Assembly (NCBI RefSeq): GCF_017916325.1
Contig: NC_090145.1
Coordinates: 398,501 to 462,500, forward strand
Direction of reading: 5' to 3'
Source: Leishmania martiniquensis
Lineage: Eukaryota > Euglenozoa > Kinetoplastea > Trypanosomatida > Trypanosomatidae
Length of the DNA stretch: 64,000 nt
Part shown: one piece after another, positions 45,511 to 56,147 of the stretch
How positions within the stretch are numbered: the first letter of the stretch is position 1
How the letters are laid out: each line of letters starts with the position of its first letter
Made by a program: the position numbers and the translations under genes
Notes under the pieces: model-generated
Database searches by the model: none
What the model saw: the letters and a program-made list of their open reading frames with translations, nothing else
Told to the model about the DNA's origin: nothing

Positions 45511-48307
45511 CACACTCGATTTTATTTCTCGTTTCTGATGGGTGTCCCCGAACGCTCGCCTCCCTCGATGGGTGTGTCACCACAGAGATCGAGAGGGCGA
45601 GCCCCGCCGATGTAGACAAGCGAAGGCAACGCCTCTGATAAGACAAGAAAAACAAAAAGGGACAAGTGAGAGGGAAGACAAGTTTAGCACACGCCGTATC
45701 GATTGAGGTCCGAAAGAAAAGAGAGAAAAAGGGGAGGGGTAGATCCTGTGCGACAGTTTTCGCTGACGACGTGGTGGCCTCCACTTGCTTTGCGTAGGGC
45801 CCGTTGTTTGGACTGTACCGGAGTGTGGGGTGGGGGAGAAGAGGCGAGCCGAAAAGAGAAACGCGCGCGCACACACACACAAACGAACACACGCACGCAC
45901 GACGACGACAACAGAGAAAAAACGAACGCAACGGCGCCCTGTGAGAGCGATGGACTTCTCTACGCGTGTGTGGTAATATGAGGAGTACCTCTTCTTTTTT
46001 TTCGTACGCCGTTTCTCTCTCTCTCTTCCTCTCTCTTGTACGCGCGCCTACCCCACGGTGACAGACGGAAAGCCACAGGGCACGAGGGGTTAAATGCGTA
46101 TAGATATAAATATATACCTGGAGAGAGAGAGGGAGGGAGGGAGGGGAACAAAGCTGAAGGAGACGTGTGCTTCGCTAAATCAAGAAGAAAAGAGATGCGT
46201 TTCGGCGCTGTTGTGAAGTCCTCAATACACACACAGATATATATATATATATGGAGAGAGAGATCGTGTCTGTTGACGTTTTCTCCACTGCCCAAGCGGC
46301 TGGTGTCGCTGCACCAACAGGCAAGTGACAGCGGAACAAGAGCAGGACACGAGCGGTGAGGTGAGGGGGGAGGGGGCTCTTCCTCGAAGAAGTCCGCCCG
46401 CGCGCAAGAACGCTGACGTGCCTCCCCCCAAGGTGCGCTCCGCTCCTCCAATGGCGAGAGGCTGCAGCAAACAGGGACGCGAAGAGGGAGAGGGGACAGA
46501 GAGGGAGGAGTACACACACGCACACACAAAGAGGGGTGAGGTCCGCGTTGGAACAAACGCAGGGGCCCCTCTTTGCGGCGGAGTGTGGAAGCGGGAGACA
46601 GCGAGGGAAGGGCGTGTGGGTGTAAGGGAGGGAGGCTGGGGGGCGAATGATGCAGAGGCCCGAAGGGGTGAAGAAATACAGAGGTCCAAAACGGGATAAT
46701 AGAGGGCGTGTGGCGACAATCGCAGCAGCAGCAGCACGAAAGCTAAAAAGAAGAGAGTATCGAAACGAAAAGCGGAACACACACACACAAAAAAATCAGT
46801 TACAGAGAGAGAGGGAGGGAGAGGAGGGCGCTGGGAAACAGCGGGATGGCGAGGCGGTCGAGCAGCTTAATCGTCGCTGTGTGAGGGCGCAAGCGCGTCT
46901 GTGTGTCTGTCTGTCTGTGTGTGTGTAGCGAATTTTTTCCCTATTAAAAGCAATCGAAACAGTGAGCGGTAGGCAACAGAAACGGATTTGTTTTGCTGAA
47001 CGTGTGTATGTGTGTGTTTGTGGGGAGGGAAAGGGGGTGGGGGCGGCGGTGGCGGCGTCGGCGTATACGAATGGAAGTCTGTTGGAAGTACACACGATCA
47101 CACCGACACACACACACACATACACACGCACATATATATATATATATGTGCGTGTGTATCCCCACTGATGCGGGCGCTGCGATCCGTTATGTTGTTCCGT
47201 GATGGACGCACAAAAGCCACGCACACCCTATCCGAAGTGCACAGTCAATCACGAGCGCGCCTCTCGGTCTTGGGATGGATGGATGGATGGATGAAGGGAG
47301 GGAGGGAGGAGGTGGGAGAGGTGGAGCAATGCTCGCCTTCGTCAACCTCTTCTCGCCTTCGCTGCTGCCGTTACGCGGATCCTCCTCTTCCGTCACGTGA
47401 GCGATGAAATGCGGCGGGGGAAGTGCAGCGGTGCGAATAACGTAAGGAAAATAAAAAAACGTGTGTGTGTGTGTGTCGACTTGGCTGGCCTGGAGATGAC
47501 GACACGTCTGCCACTCCCGCGGCACCGATGAGTTGGGTAATACCAGGAGTCCTTTTTCTGGGAGGCGTGCGCGAAGGAGAGAGAGAGCAGAGGGGAGGGG
47601 AGGGCAGCACGGCGAGCGCACATACGCCTTTTAAAGAGACGGCTGCGCCTCTCCTCCTTTCGGTCACCTCTAGACTCACACAGGGGGTGGACACACACAC
47701 ACATACACACACACAGAGACCAGGGGAAGGACGGGCGTGTGGTTCGTTGCCGCCGACAGCACGTGCGTGCGGGTGTGTGCGTTGCACGTACAGGAAAGTT
47801 TACTTGTGCGCGTGTTCGGCTGCGTTCAAGGTGAGAGTCAGTAGAGCGGCAGGCAAGGAGAGAGAGAGTGAGGAGTCCAGGCTGCCATGAGAAGGTATGC
47901 ATGCACTGCGCTGCTTACGGCTCGAAAATTCAAGGGCCGAAGTTCACGGAGAGGAAAACGAGGCGGAGGAGGAGGGTGGGTGGGGGGACATGCGCGCCCA
48001 GCGGGCCACTGCTTCCGCTCTATCGTCTGGCTGTTTTTCTTTTCCGTACTCGGCTTCCCTGACCAGTCAGCAGCTCGTATAGTCAGACAAAGCCGCCGAG
48101 AGCGTTGCCCTCTGCACATCGCCTCAGTCGCCACCACTGCCGGCGCCGCAACGACCAGATTGCAAAGAGCACGAACGGTGACAAGAGGGAGGGAGGCGAA
48201 CATGCGCATGTCTGCACAGACTTCGGTGCCGGCTGCAGGCGCGACGCATCACGATAGGGTGGGGTGGGGGCGACAGCGTTGCCTCGGCCTTGCAACCCTC
48301 GTCAAGT
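45511..48307. other. Intergenic spacer, 2.8 kb
   Basis: No supported gene. Holds a GA-rich tract (46119-46146), a (TA)n run (46237-46252), a 40-bp palindrome (47120-47159), a GGAT tetranucleotide array (about 47272-47292), (GT)n at 47462-47476 and (CA)n at 47691-47711. A 123-codon frame at 47838-48209 looks marginal and was not accepted. Confidence 0.55.
47120..47159. repeat. Perfect 40-bp palindrome made of CA, TA and TG tracts
   Basis: The half-site ATACACACGCACAT is followed by a (TA)n centre and the exact reverse complement ATGTGCGTGTGTAT. Similar but less perfect (CA)-(TA)-(TG) stretches occur at 29497-29520, 54005-54030 and 57141-57180. Confidence 0.9.
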
Positions 48308-50314
48308 TCACCGCGGATTCACTGCTTCGCCGCCTTCCGCGTCCAGGGTGGCCACTACGCGCCCGATGGCGTCACTGCATCCGTACTGAAAGGCGGAGAA
48401 GTTGACGTGCGTGTAGCCGCGAGCGCGGAGGTCGCGCACAATGGCCACCGTGATGTCCACCATCCTCTCTTGAAAGCACTCTTCTGCTGCCTCCTTCGCC
48501 TGCTGATACGCCTCGATCGCACTGAGGGTTACAGAGCGATCCGTCTCGCTTTCCGGTGTGCCTGTCAGCGCGTCGCAGTGGCAGCACACAGCCTCCGAAG
48601 GGGTGGCAGCCGCTCTGCGCAAGGCTTCGACGGCGGAGTGCAGTGCCATCTCGTACTCGCGCAACGCAGCTTGAAATGGTGCACTCGGGATGACCTTCAG
48701 CTGCAGCGTTGTGCGCAGGAACTGCTCCCCTCGCAGGGGTGCCATCAGTCCCGGTACCACAACGAGTGAGGGCAATGGGGACAGTGGTGGTGGTGGTGCT
48801 CCTGCTGATGACAGTAAACTTGTCTCGCTCGCTGTCCTCTCTTCGGCAGCAGCTGCACCATTGCCGTCAAAGTTGCAGACGACGCCTTGGGCAGTGGTGA
48901 TGGACGAGCGCAGCGCACTCCGTATGTCCTCTACGTAATCCAAAAACTCTGTGGCAGAGGTGACCATCTGTGTCACCACCACGTGAGCGCCTGCCGTGTG
49001 GCAGCCGTCCCAAGCTCCGGCGTCGATGCATTGCCGCGTTGCAGATGGACGGAGGAGCACCTTGTCCACAACTGTCCGCCGCGTGCAGGCGGCGCGCACG
49101 TCTAGCGGGTAGGAGGATGGCGTTGTCCACAGACGGCGCACGGCGTCCAATCGTGCGAAAAGAGCGCCGGCTGCCTCCACGCACGACTCAACCGACGGAG
49201 GGCGTCGTGCGTTGTGCGTTCCCAGAGCCCGCCGAAGCCGTGCCTCGGTGTCGGCAAAGGCAAGGTCTAATTCTTCAAGGAGCTGAAAGGACGACAGCAT
49301 CTGGTATGGCAGGAGCGGCTGCCCTGACGACGATGCTGTGGTGGCGGCATCGGCTCGCTCTTGCGCTGTTCCCCATTGCCGGTCCAGCACGTGACCCTGC
49401 GGGTACCCGCCTACGCACAGGCACACAGCCGCTCTCTCAGCGTCGCTACCGGAGGCCTGACGCGGCGCTTCACCACTACGACTTCTGAGAGTGGCGCTGA
49501 TAAAGCGTAGCAGGTCAACGCCGTCCGCGAAGTCGGCGTACGGGCAGGGGGAAGAGGGGGAGGAGGTGAGTGCGCCGTCCCTTTGCGCGGCTGCCCTGCG
49601 CTGCCGGGTGTGCCCACCGTCATCACCGCGCAAGACCATCAGCCCACGGCTGCGGTGGCGAGTTCCCTCTTGAACCTTCGTAGCGCTCGACTCGGTGGAT
49701 ACGACCATAGAGGTGCGACGATCAAAGTCAGCGAGGACAGCGGCCACCCCGCACCGGCTTGCACCCGTCAGCGACTTCGCCTGCTGCAAAGAGGCAGGGG
49801 AAGAGGACCCCGACAGCATCGGAAGCCGTCGGGAGCCCTGGTAGCCCCCTTCTGGGCCCTCCACCGACTCCGCGGCGAATGTGGCGCGGGTGGCGGTGAC
49901 AGTGAGGACAAGACCCACATCTGTCGGCACACATTCGTGGAGGAACGTGAGCGCCTGCTGCGTTGCAGACGTCTCCGCCGCATTTTCCGAGCCAAGTGCG
50001 GTGCCTGCTGACGCCGCTGCCGCGCCTTCCGCCGCTGCAGAGGTGAAGTACGGACTGTAGCAGGTACAGGTGATAAAGGTTGGGTGCAGAACGCAACGCA
50101 GCAGCGCGCGGACGTGCGCCTCGAAGGCAGGCGTGGCGGCTGGCACAGGTGGGGGGACCACAGCAAAGCTGTACGACATAGGAAGCGGGGCTGCAGGTGC
50201 CTGCTCAGAGGGGATCTTTGGTGCATTCTGCCCGTTAGTGGCGAATAGGGGCAGCGTTGGCTGCAGCAGCTGCAAGCGGCGCCATAGCAGCGAGGTACTG
50301 GACATGCTGCTCAT
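48308..50314 (-). CDS. Divergent MTHFR-like barrel protein, probably mitochondrial (downstream paralogue)
   Basis: Encodes 668 aa from the ATG at 50312-50314; a second ATG is three codons in. The N-terminus (MSSMSSTSLLWRRLQLLQPT) is basic and amphipathic, like a mitochondrial presequence. Motifs of the methylenetetrahydrofolate reductase barrel appear in order: SFAVVPPP (49-56, for SFEFFPP), FITCTC (80-85), LVLTVT (135-140), MVLRGDD (226-232, for LALRGDP), CVGGYPQGH (300-308, for VAGYPEGH), VVVTQM (445-450, for FIITQ), VVVPGLMAP (518-526, for PIVPGIMP) and HVNFSAF (636-642, for HFYTLN). Long inserts (about 145-220, 310-440, 475-515) make it twice the usual barrel size. The active-site Glu of FEFFPP is Ala here. 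Substrate and activity are unknown; a non-catalytic role is likely. Confidence 0.72.
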   Translation of the reverse strand: MSSMSSTSLLWRRLQLLQPTLPLFATNGQNAPKIPSEQAPAAPLPMSYSFAVVPPPVPAATPAFEAHVRALLRCVLHPTFITCTCYSPYFTSAAAEGAAAASAGTALGSENAAETSATQQALTFLHECVPTDVGLVLTVTATRATFAAESVEGPEGGYQGSRRLPMLSGSSSPASLQQAKSLTGASRCGVAAVLADFDRRTSMVVSTESSATKVQEGTRHRSRGLMVLRGDDGGHTRQRRAAAQRDGALTSSPSSPCPYADFADGVDLLRFISATLRSRSGEAPRQASGSDAERAAVCLCVGGYPQGHVLDRQWGTAQERADAATTASSSGQPLLPYQMLSSFQLLEELDLAFADTEARLRRALGTHNARRPPSVESCVEAAGALFARLDAVRRLWTTPSSYPLDVRAACTRRTVVDKVLLRPSATRQCIDAGAWDGCHTAGAHVVVTQMVTSATEFLDYVEDIRSALRSSITTAQGVVCNFDGNGAAAAEERTASETSLLSSAGAPPPPLSPLPSLVVVPGLMAPLRGEQFLRTTLQLKVIPSAPFQAALREYEMALHSAVEALRRAAATPSEAVCCHCDALTGTPESETDRSVTLSAIEAYQQAKEAAEECFQERMVDITVAIVRDLRARGYTHVNFSAFQYGCSDAIGRVVATLDAEGGEAVNPR

Positions 50315-50772
50315 AGGAGAGGCGCTGCCGCAGGGGGGGTGGAGCAGTAGGTGGTGGTGGTGAGAGGACGGCGGGGATGGCAGCGTGGGAGAGCACTTCG
50401 TCCGTTTTCAGAAGATCTCTTTGGCGCGCTCGGTCGGTGTTGCTCGAGCCCGTGGACGGTCGTGTCCTCGTCGCACCTACGCGCGCGTGCGCTCCTGCGG
50501 TGGCGCGGGTCAGCATCCACCAATTACTGTGGACGTGCAAAGGAGCTGCGGCTGGTGCGAAAAAAAAAAATAAGGTGCTCTCAGGGCGCAGCGCCATTCA
50601 GTCGCCGCCGTCGCAGAGAGGAGGTGCGGTACAGCGAGGGCGGTGAAGGGCTGTCTCTCTACAGCTTGCCCCCCTCCTCCCTCCCCACCCCTACGAGGGA
50701 GCGTCAGGCTCCACGGAATGCAAGCACATTCAGCAAGCTAAGCTAAACACGGCAGCGCAGACGTGCTGTGAA
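50315..50772. other. Short spacer between the MTHFR-like paralogues
   Basis: Only 458 bp separate the two genes. It contains GGT repeats (50351-50362) and a 10-nt A run (50560-50569). No gene seen. Confidence 0.6.
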
Positions 50773-53268
50773 TCAGAGAAGACACTGTGGCACACGGGTG
50801 AGTGGATGAGGGGTGGGGCGCGAAGGGGGAAGGCAACAGTGAGTGGTACCCAGCTTAGCCCCCGCGACAAGACACCACGGAGGTGTCCCGGCAAATAAGC
50901 TGCTGTCACCCCACCCTTTCCCCTCTTCGTGCGTCACGGCTATGTGGACACCCCCGCACCGTGCGTCGTAGGCCGCCAACAGCTGCGCCACGCGCTTATC
51001 CACCTTGTCGTTGCACATGGTGAAGAAATGCACCCGTGTCTGCCCGAGTCGGCGAAGATCATGGAGAAGATCAACCGTCTCCACAAGCCACGCTGAGGTG
51101 AAGCGGCAAGACGCGACATGCCGCAACTGACACACCCGCGCTTCGACCTGGGGGACGCGATCCTCGCTCACCTCCAGTATCGCCGCAGAGACGTCGCCGC
51201 CTGTGACCTGCCACCACGCGCTCCTGAGCTCGCTCTCGTACACCTCCAGTGCTTGCTGCATGCGCGCACTGGGGATCACTTTGGTAATGTACAGTGACCG
51301 CAGCAGCACGTGCACGTCAGTGGGATGGGGCAGTAGCACTCCAGGAATGACGGAGATGGGCGTCAAGGAGGCCGGTGCGGATGCGTGTGGAGACTGCTGC
51401 GGCTGTTGTCCGCCACCGGCGCGCACCTCAGTACCGGACTCAGGCAGCCCTCCATTGGTGGCGGTGGAGCCCCACGCGCGCAGAACGCGTTTGATGTCCT
51501 TCACGTAGTCGACGAACTCGATCGCAGTTGTGATCATCTGCGTCACAATCACGGCGGCCGCAGCGCCCCCTCGGCTGTGGCCGCCCGCTATGCATCGATG
51601 CTGGAGCTCGCCAGGTGGCCTCAGCAACACCTTCTCTTGCAGCATTCGATGTACACAGGCTGATCGCACATCAGGCTCGTAGCTGGAGGAGCATGTCCAC
51701 AGCCGCCGCACCGCACCGAGACGCCCCAGCGTGCGGCACAACTCCCGCAGCTCGGGCATGACAACATGCGGCATGCCAGGGTCCAGCGCACGCTTTCTCG
51801 ACCCCCCGGAGGCCACGGATAGCGCACCATCACTGACACGGGCGCCGCTTGAGCGTTTCTTCGCTGATGCCGTGCGCGCCCCGCTTTTAACGATGCGCAC
51901 CATTGACAGTAGAGCGCCCTCCGCGGCATCAAAGTCTTTCTCGAACGCACGCAGAAACGCAAGGCTGCGCTGCCTCACTGCGGAGACGCTGCTGTCAGGC
52001 TCCCCCGCTACACCCGCGGCGGCTGCCTCTGCCGAGACGGAATCAGCTGCTGATGGTGCGCCCCACGTGCGGTCTAACGGATGACCCTGCGGGTAGCCTG
52101 CCACACACAGCTCTAACGCGCTCGCCCGTGCGCAGCCATCGCCTTTATTCTGCTCGTCTTGTTGTCGGTCTCTTACCGCGCTGAAGTGGCGAATCAGCTC
52201 GGCAGCCGTGTGGAAGGTGCGATGCGCCCGCGGCGACGGCGCCTTTGCGATCATGGTACTGGGCTCCCTGGAGAGAGGGCTGTGGAGGCTGCCGTCACGG
52301 AGGCGGAGCTGCAGATTCGGTGGGGCATCGCCGCGCACAAGCAGAAGTCGGCTACCGCCTTGCACGCAGACGAAATCTGCCACCACCGCATCGATTCCCT
52401 CTGGGGTGACTGCTGCATAAGCCACGTCATGCTCGAAACGTGGCTGTGGCTGAGTGTGGCCGCCACTTTCTACCGTGACGGCAGTTGGTGCGCAGTTCGG
52501 AACGGTTGTGTTGAGAGTGAGTGTTGCCGGCACTCGCCAGTGATGATGGAAGAGAAAGAGCGCCGCCTGCGTGGTCGACATGTCCTCTACAGAGGATGAG
52601 GAGCCAACCGAGACGGATGTGGGCGCTGGGGAGCCTGCTCTTGCCGCTGCGGCGCTGACATGGCGGGCACTGAAGTACACCTCTTTACAGGGCACAATAA
52701 CGCCCACAAGGCTATGCCGAGGTGCGCCGGAGCCTGTTGAGGCGGAGGTTTCGGAGGCGTCACGCGCTGAAGGACGCATGAATAACCGCACCAGCGAGTC
52801 GCACAAATACGTGAACTGACGCCACCGCTCCTGCAACACTCGCGGCGGTGTAGCAGGTGAGCTGCCGAGCCTCCCTAGTAGGCAGGCGATGAGCTCCTCG
52901 GTGCTCATCGCGCGCTTTCCTGAACTCTCCAGGGCCGCCCTTTCCCCCTCCGCGGCGCGTGTATCGCCTGGTGCTTGTGTGGCGTGATGTACCGCGTCTG
53001 TGCCCGTACTGGCAGGAGCCGCAGCAGCGACGAGGGGTGTGCGGCCGGGAAGATGCGGCAGCGAAAGCTCCACCGAGAAAGAAAGCGATGGAGGCAGCGG
53101 TGCAGAAGATGAGGTGCACCTGCGCCGCGTCGACGCCGGGCCGCACGCACTACTACACGTTGTCGGAGGTGTCTCGTTGCAGCAGAGGCGACGTTGCCGC
53201 ACGATTGGCGCGACGCAGCCCACGAACGGCTGCCACGCGCGCTTGCGCGGCGGTGCGGTGCCCCACAT
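50773..53268 (-). CDS. Divergent MTHFR-like barrel protein, probably mitochondrial (upstream paralogue)
   Basis: Encodes 831 aa from the ATG at 53266-53268 (MWGTAPPRKRAWQPFVGCVA), a basic presequence-like start; the frame stays open above it but reads as microsatellite peptide. The barrel motifs match its neighbour: LLLVRGDAPP (308-317), CVAGYPQGHPLDRTWG (388-403), VIVTQM (573-578), VIPGVLLP after about 630 and VHFFTM near the end. It also shares VRRLWT, SSY-PDVR-AC and KVLLRP with the neighbour, proving common descent. The FEFFPP motif is unclear: SFSVELSLP (63-71) could be its remnant and would keep a Glu. Extra sequence lies before the barrel and past it at the C-terminus (about 50 residues). 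No cofactor or substrate can be assigned. Confidence 0.7.
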   Translation of the reverse strand: MWGTAPPRKRAWQPFVGCVAPIVRQRRLCCNETPPTTCSSACGPASTRRRCTSSSAPLPPSLSFSVELSLPHLPGRTPLVAAAAPASTGTDAVHHATQAPGDTRAAEGERAALESSGKRAMSTEELIACLLGRLGSSPATPPRVLQERWRQFTYLCDSLVRLFMRPSARDASETSASTGSGAPRHSLVGVIVPCKEVYFSARHVSAAAARAGSPAPTSVSVGSSSSVEDMSTTQAALFLFHHHWRVPATLTLNTTVPNCAPTAVTVESGGHTQPQPRFEHDVAYAAVTPEGIDAVVADFVCVQGGSRLLLVRGDAPPNLQLRLRDGSLHSPLSREPSTMIAKAPSPRAHRTFHTAAELIRHFSAVRDRQQDEQNKGDGCARASALELCVAGYPQGHPLDRTWGAPSAADSVSAEAAAAGVAGEPDSSVSAVRQRSLAFLRAFEKDFDAAEGALLSMVRIVKSGARTASAKKRSSGARVSDGALSVASGGSRKRALDPGMPHVVMPELRELCRTLGRLGAVRRLWTCSSSYEPDVRSACVHRMLQEKVLLRPPGELQHRCIAGGHSRGGAAAAVIVTQMITTAIEFVDYVKDIKRVLRAWGSTATNGGLPESGTEVRAGGGQQPQQSPHASAPASLTPISVIPGVLLPHPTDVHVLLRSLYITKVIPSARMQQALEVYESELRSAWWQVTGGDVSAAILEVSEDRVPQVEARVCQLRHVASCRFTSAWLVETVDLLHDLRRLGQTRVHFFTMCNDKVDKRVAQLLAAYDARCGGVHIAVTHEEGKGWGDSSLFAGTPPWCLVAGAKLGTTHCCLPPSRPTPHPLTRVPQCLL

Positions 53269-54887
53269 GATGGCCTGCCGGAGCAGGGGCGTGCCGGTGT
53301 GTGTATGCGCCTGTGCGTGCGTAGCGGTCTGGGGATGTTTGCTCGCACCGCCAAAGGCGGAAAGAAAGCAAACATGCGCGTTGCGTGTGTGGAAGGGGAG
53401 AAGAGGGCGACACGGCATGAGCGATGGTGTGCGGAGCAATGCGAAAAAAAAAAGCCAACCTGATCGAACGGGCGCGTTGTCCACACGTGCTCACCGCGAT
53501 ACAGCGCGGTGGGACGGTACCTGTGACGGCGGCCGTGGCAGCCTCCCCCCCTTCCCCCTTCCGCCCCACGCTTTGCATGGCGCAGGGAGGGGGAGGGAGG
53601 AAGAGACAGGCGGCACACCTACATGCGCACCCATGGCTGCCAGAGTGACACATCAGCCTCATGCCAGGCTTGCTGGGAGGGCCTCGACGGGAGAGGTTCA
53701 CGCGTGACACGCAGAAGGGCGCCAGTGGGCGTTAAGGCGACAGCAAGAGAAGCAACATTCCTGCGGACGCAGGGAAGCGACAGGGAGCGAAAGCAAAAAG
53801 GGCGCGAAGTGCTGTGAATGGGATGGCGCCGCGTTGACTCTTGAAATGTGCAACCTTGAAGTGAACATCTACGGCATGTCTGTTGTCTATGTGCTCCGTG
53901 TCTCGCCACCGTACGGCTCACTCTCAAGCAGAGAACGACAGACCCTCTCTCCCTCCTCCCCCTCGTTCTCACCCCCGCGGTGAAGCGCCCGCACAAATAC
54001 ATACACACATATATATATATGTATATATAGTCACATCAGGCGAACTCATGTTTAGTGTTGGTCGGAGGAGTCTGTAGAGGAGGGGGGAGGGGTGGAGGTG
54101 CCGCGTCGTGTACGTCTTCTAAGAGGGGTGCAGGAGCCCAAGGAGAGAGGAGCCGAGCAGTACCTCTGACATTAGGGAGGGGAGGGGTGGAATGACCTCA
54201 CGGAACTGAAGATGATAGGAAAGGCCAACGAAATGCTCCCCCCTCACCCCTCTGCTTCTCTCTCTCTGTGTGGGCAGAGAGGCAGATGGAAACACGCGAT
54301 TAAGAAGATATGTACAGAAAGCCCCGGTGAGAGGGGTGGCAGATCGTGACGGTGGTGATGGGGAGAAGAGCTGCTGAATACGAGGAGGAGACACCGCCAC
54401 ACACACACACACACAGCGCACAAGGCACAGTCGCTCTGGAGCTTTGCCTTCCCCTCCCCCTTTTTTTTCACTCCCCACTCTTCACCTCCACACGGGCACG
54501 TCCGCTCATCAAAGCCATCGCCGCAACAGCACTCGTCAGCAAACATTCGCCTTACGTTCAGCCGGACACCCACCCACCCAAATGCGCGTGCACACACGTA
54601 CACGCACACGCACACACACACAGCGCACGCGGTTTCCACCATCGCAAGTGCCCCTTTCAATCCGTCACCGCGGCTCCCTGCAGATCTATCCTTGCTGGTT
54701 GTGACCCCCACCTCCCCCCCCACACGTCCTCTGCCCTCCTCCGTGCACCAGCAAGCTCACCGACTGCAGCGACCAACGACAGGTAGTGGTGGTGGAAGGA
54801 AGACAGGGATCATGGAGAGAGTGGGTGAAGCGAAGGGCACATGGAGCGTGTGCGCACGTGTGTGTGTAGGTGTGTGTGCACCACTCA
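53269..54887. other. Intergenic spacer, 1.6 kb
   Basis: No supported gene. Contains poly-A (53444-53453), (TA)n with flanking CA and TA/GT (54005-54030), GA/GGG-rich tract (54075-54095), (CA)n at 54399-54415 and 54606-54622, and a GT-rich run (54855-54875) next to the DAW1 stop. Confidence 0.55.
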
Positions 54888-56147
54888 TCAGCTCTTCCAG
54901 ATTCGGCACGTGTTGTCTTTGCTGCCGGTCAAGATGGTGTCCCCTTCATAGTTGAAAGAGCACGAAAAAATTTCGTCTGTGTGGCCAACGAGTGACTGCA
55001 AGACGTGGCCGGTCTCTACGCTCCAGATGTTGCAGCGCTTGTCACCCGAGGCAGTGATAATCTTCGTCCCTTGCGGATTGAACTCGAGCTTTGAGATTTC
55101 CCCCTCGTGATCGTTGAGGCTTGCAATGCAGTGGCACGTTGCTGTGTTGTACACGCGCGCGGTTGTGTCGGCGCTCGCGCTCGCCACCATGTTGCCTGAA
55201 ACACTGAAGGCCACGTCCAGCACCTCGTCGGTGTGCCCGCGAAGCGTCGACACGCACTGACCAGAGGCGACATCCCACAGCTTGCACGTGCGGTCGATAC
55301 TCCCTGTGACGACCAAGTTGGAGGCGTAGTTGAACTGCACCGACGAAATCTCGCCGCGGTGCTCGCGCAGGGTGTGCATGACAGTGCCCGTGCGCACGTC
55401 CCACAGCTTCGCCGTGTGATCGAAGGAGCCCGTGACGATGAGATCGCCGTACGTATTGAAGTTCAGTGCTACGATTTCAGCGGTGTGGTCCATCAGCGTG
55501 TGCAGCTCCTGACCCGTCTCCACATCCCATACCTTCGCCGTGTTGTCCATCGACCCCGTGCCGATGAGCGTGCTCTGCGGGTTGAAGGACATGCAAACGA
55601 TCTCCGTCACGTGCCCCGTCAGCGTGTGCAGGCACTGACCCGACTCCGCGTCCCATATCTTGCACGTCTTGTCAAAGCTCCCCGTGGCGACACGGTTGCC
55701 ATATGGGTTGTTAAAGCCCACGCAGTAGACAACGTTGCGATGGCCCTCGAGCGATACGAGCTCGTTGCCCGACGCCGTCTCCCACACCTTGCAGGTGCGG
55801 TCGTACGAGCCCGTGACGAACTTGGTGCCATTTTTGTTGAAGGCGCAGTTCGTCAGCGGCAGCATGTGCGCCCGCAGACTCTTGAAGAGAGAGAAGGTCT
55901 GATTGGGATGGCTGCCCGCGATCAGCTTCTCTACGAGCCGCTTCAGGTACGACAGGATTTGGTCGCGGTACTTGCCGTTCAGCAACGCCTCTTCGGCAAT
56001 GATCTTGTCCGCGAGGGGCTCGAGTGGCGTTGTCGGGGTGAGGCTCAGCAGCCCGATCGTCTTCTGCCCGACCTGCCCGGCAGACGTCTCATACTCGAGC
56101 GTAATGCCGGGCGGGTAGTAGCGCAGCAGGAAGCAGCGGAGCTTCAT
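54888..56147 (-). CDS. DAW1: WD40 outer-arm dynein assembly factor, DAW1/ODA16 family
   Basis: Encodes 419 aa from the ATG at 56145-56147, close to the 415 residues of human DAW1. The N-terminus [20 protein letters not shown] is the conserved DAW1/ODA16 opening. A helical region follows to about residue 85, including [20 protein letters not shown]. Eight WD repeats fill the rest, each with the GH...WD pattern: [84 protein letters not shown] and [13 protein letters not shown] at the end. ODA16 is a cargo adaptor that links pre-assembled outer dynein arms to IFT-B so they enter the flagellum. That suits a motile flagellate. Repeats are intact and no residue appears lost. Confidence 0.94.
   Translation of the reverse strand: MKLRCFLLRYYPPGITLEYETSAGQVGQKTIGLLSLTPTTPLEPLADKIIAEEALLNGKYRDQILSYLKRLVEKLIAGSHPNQTFSLFKSLRAHMLPLTNCAFNKNGTKFVTGSYDRTCKVWETASGNELVSLEGHRNVVYCVGFNNPYGNRVATGSFDKTCKIWDAESGQCLHTLTGHVTEIVCMSFNPQSTLIGTGSMDNTAKVWDVETGQELHTLMDHTAEIVALNFNTYGDLIVTGSFDHTAKLWDVRTGTVMHTLREHRGEISSVQFNYASNLVVTGSIDRTCKLWDVASGQCVSTLRGHTDEVLDVAFSVSGNMVASASADTTARVYNTATCHCIASLNDHEGEISKLEFNPQGTKIITASGDKRCNIWSVETGHVLQSLVGHTDEIFSCSFNYEGDTILTGSKDNTCRIWKS

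Noticed and set aside
47838..48209. 123-codon minus-strand frame resembling a short mitochondrial protein
   Set aside because: Only the first part looks protein-like; the second half is poly-Pro and simple sequence.
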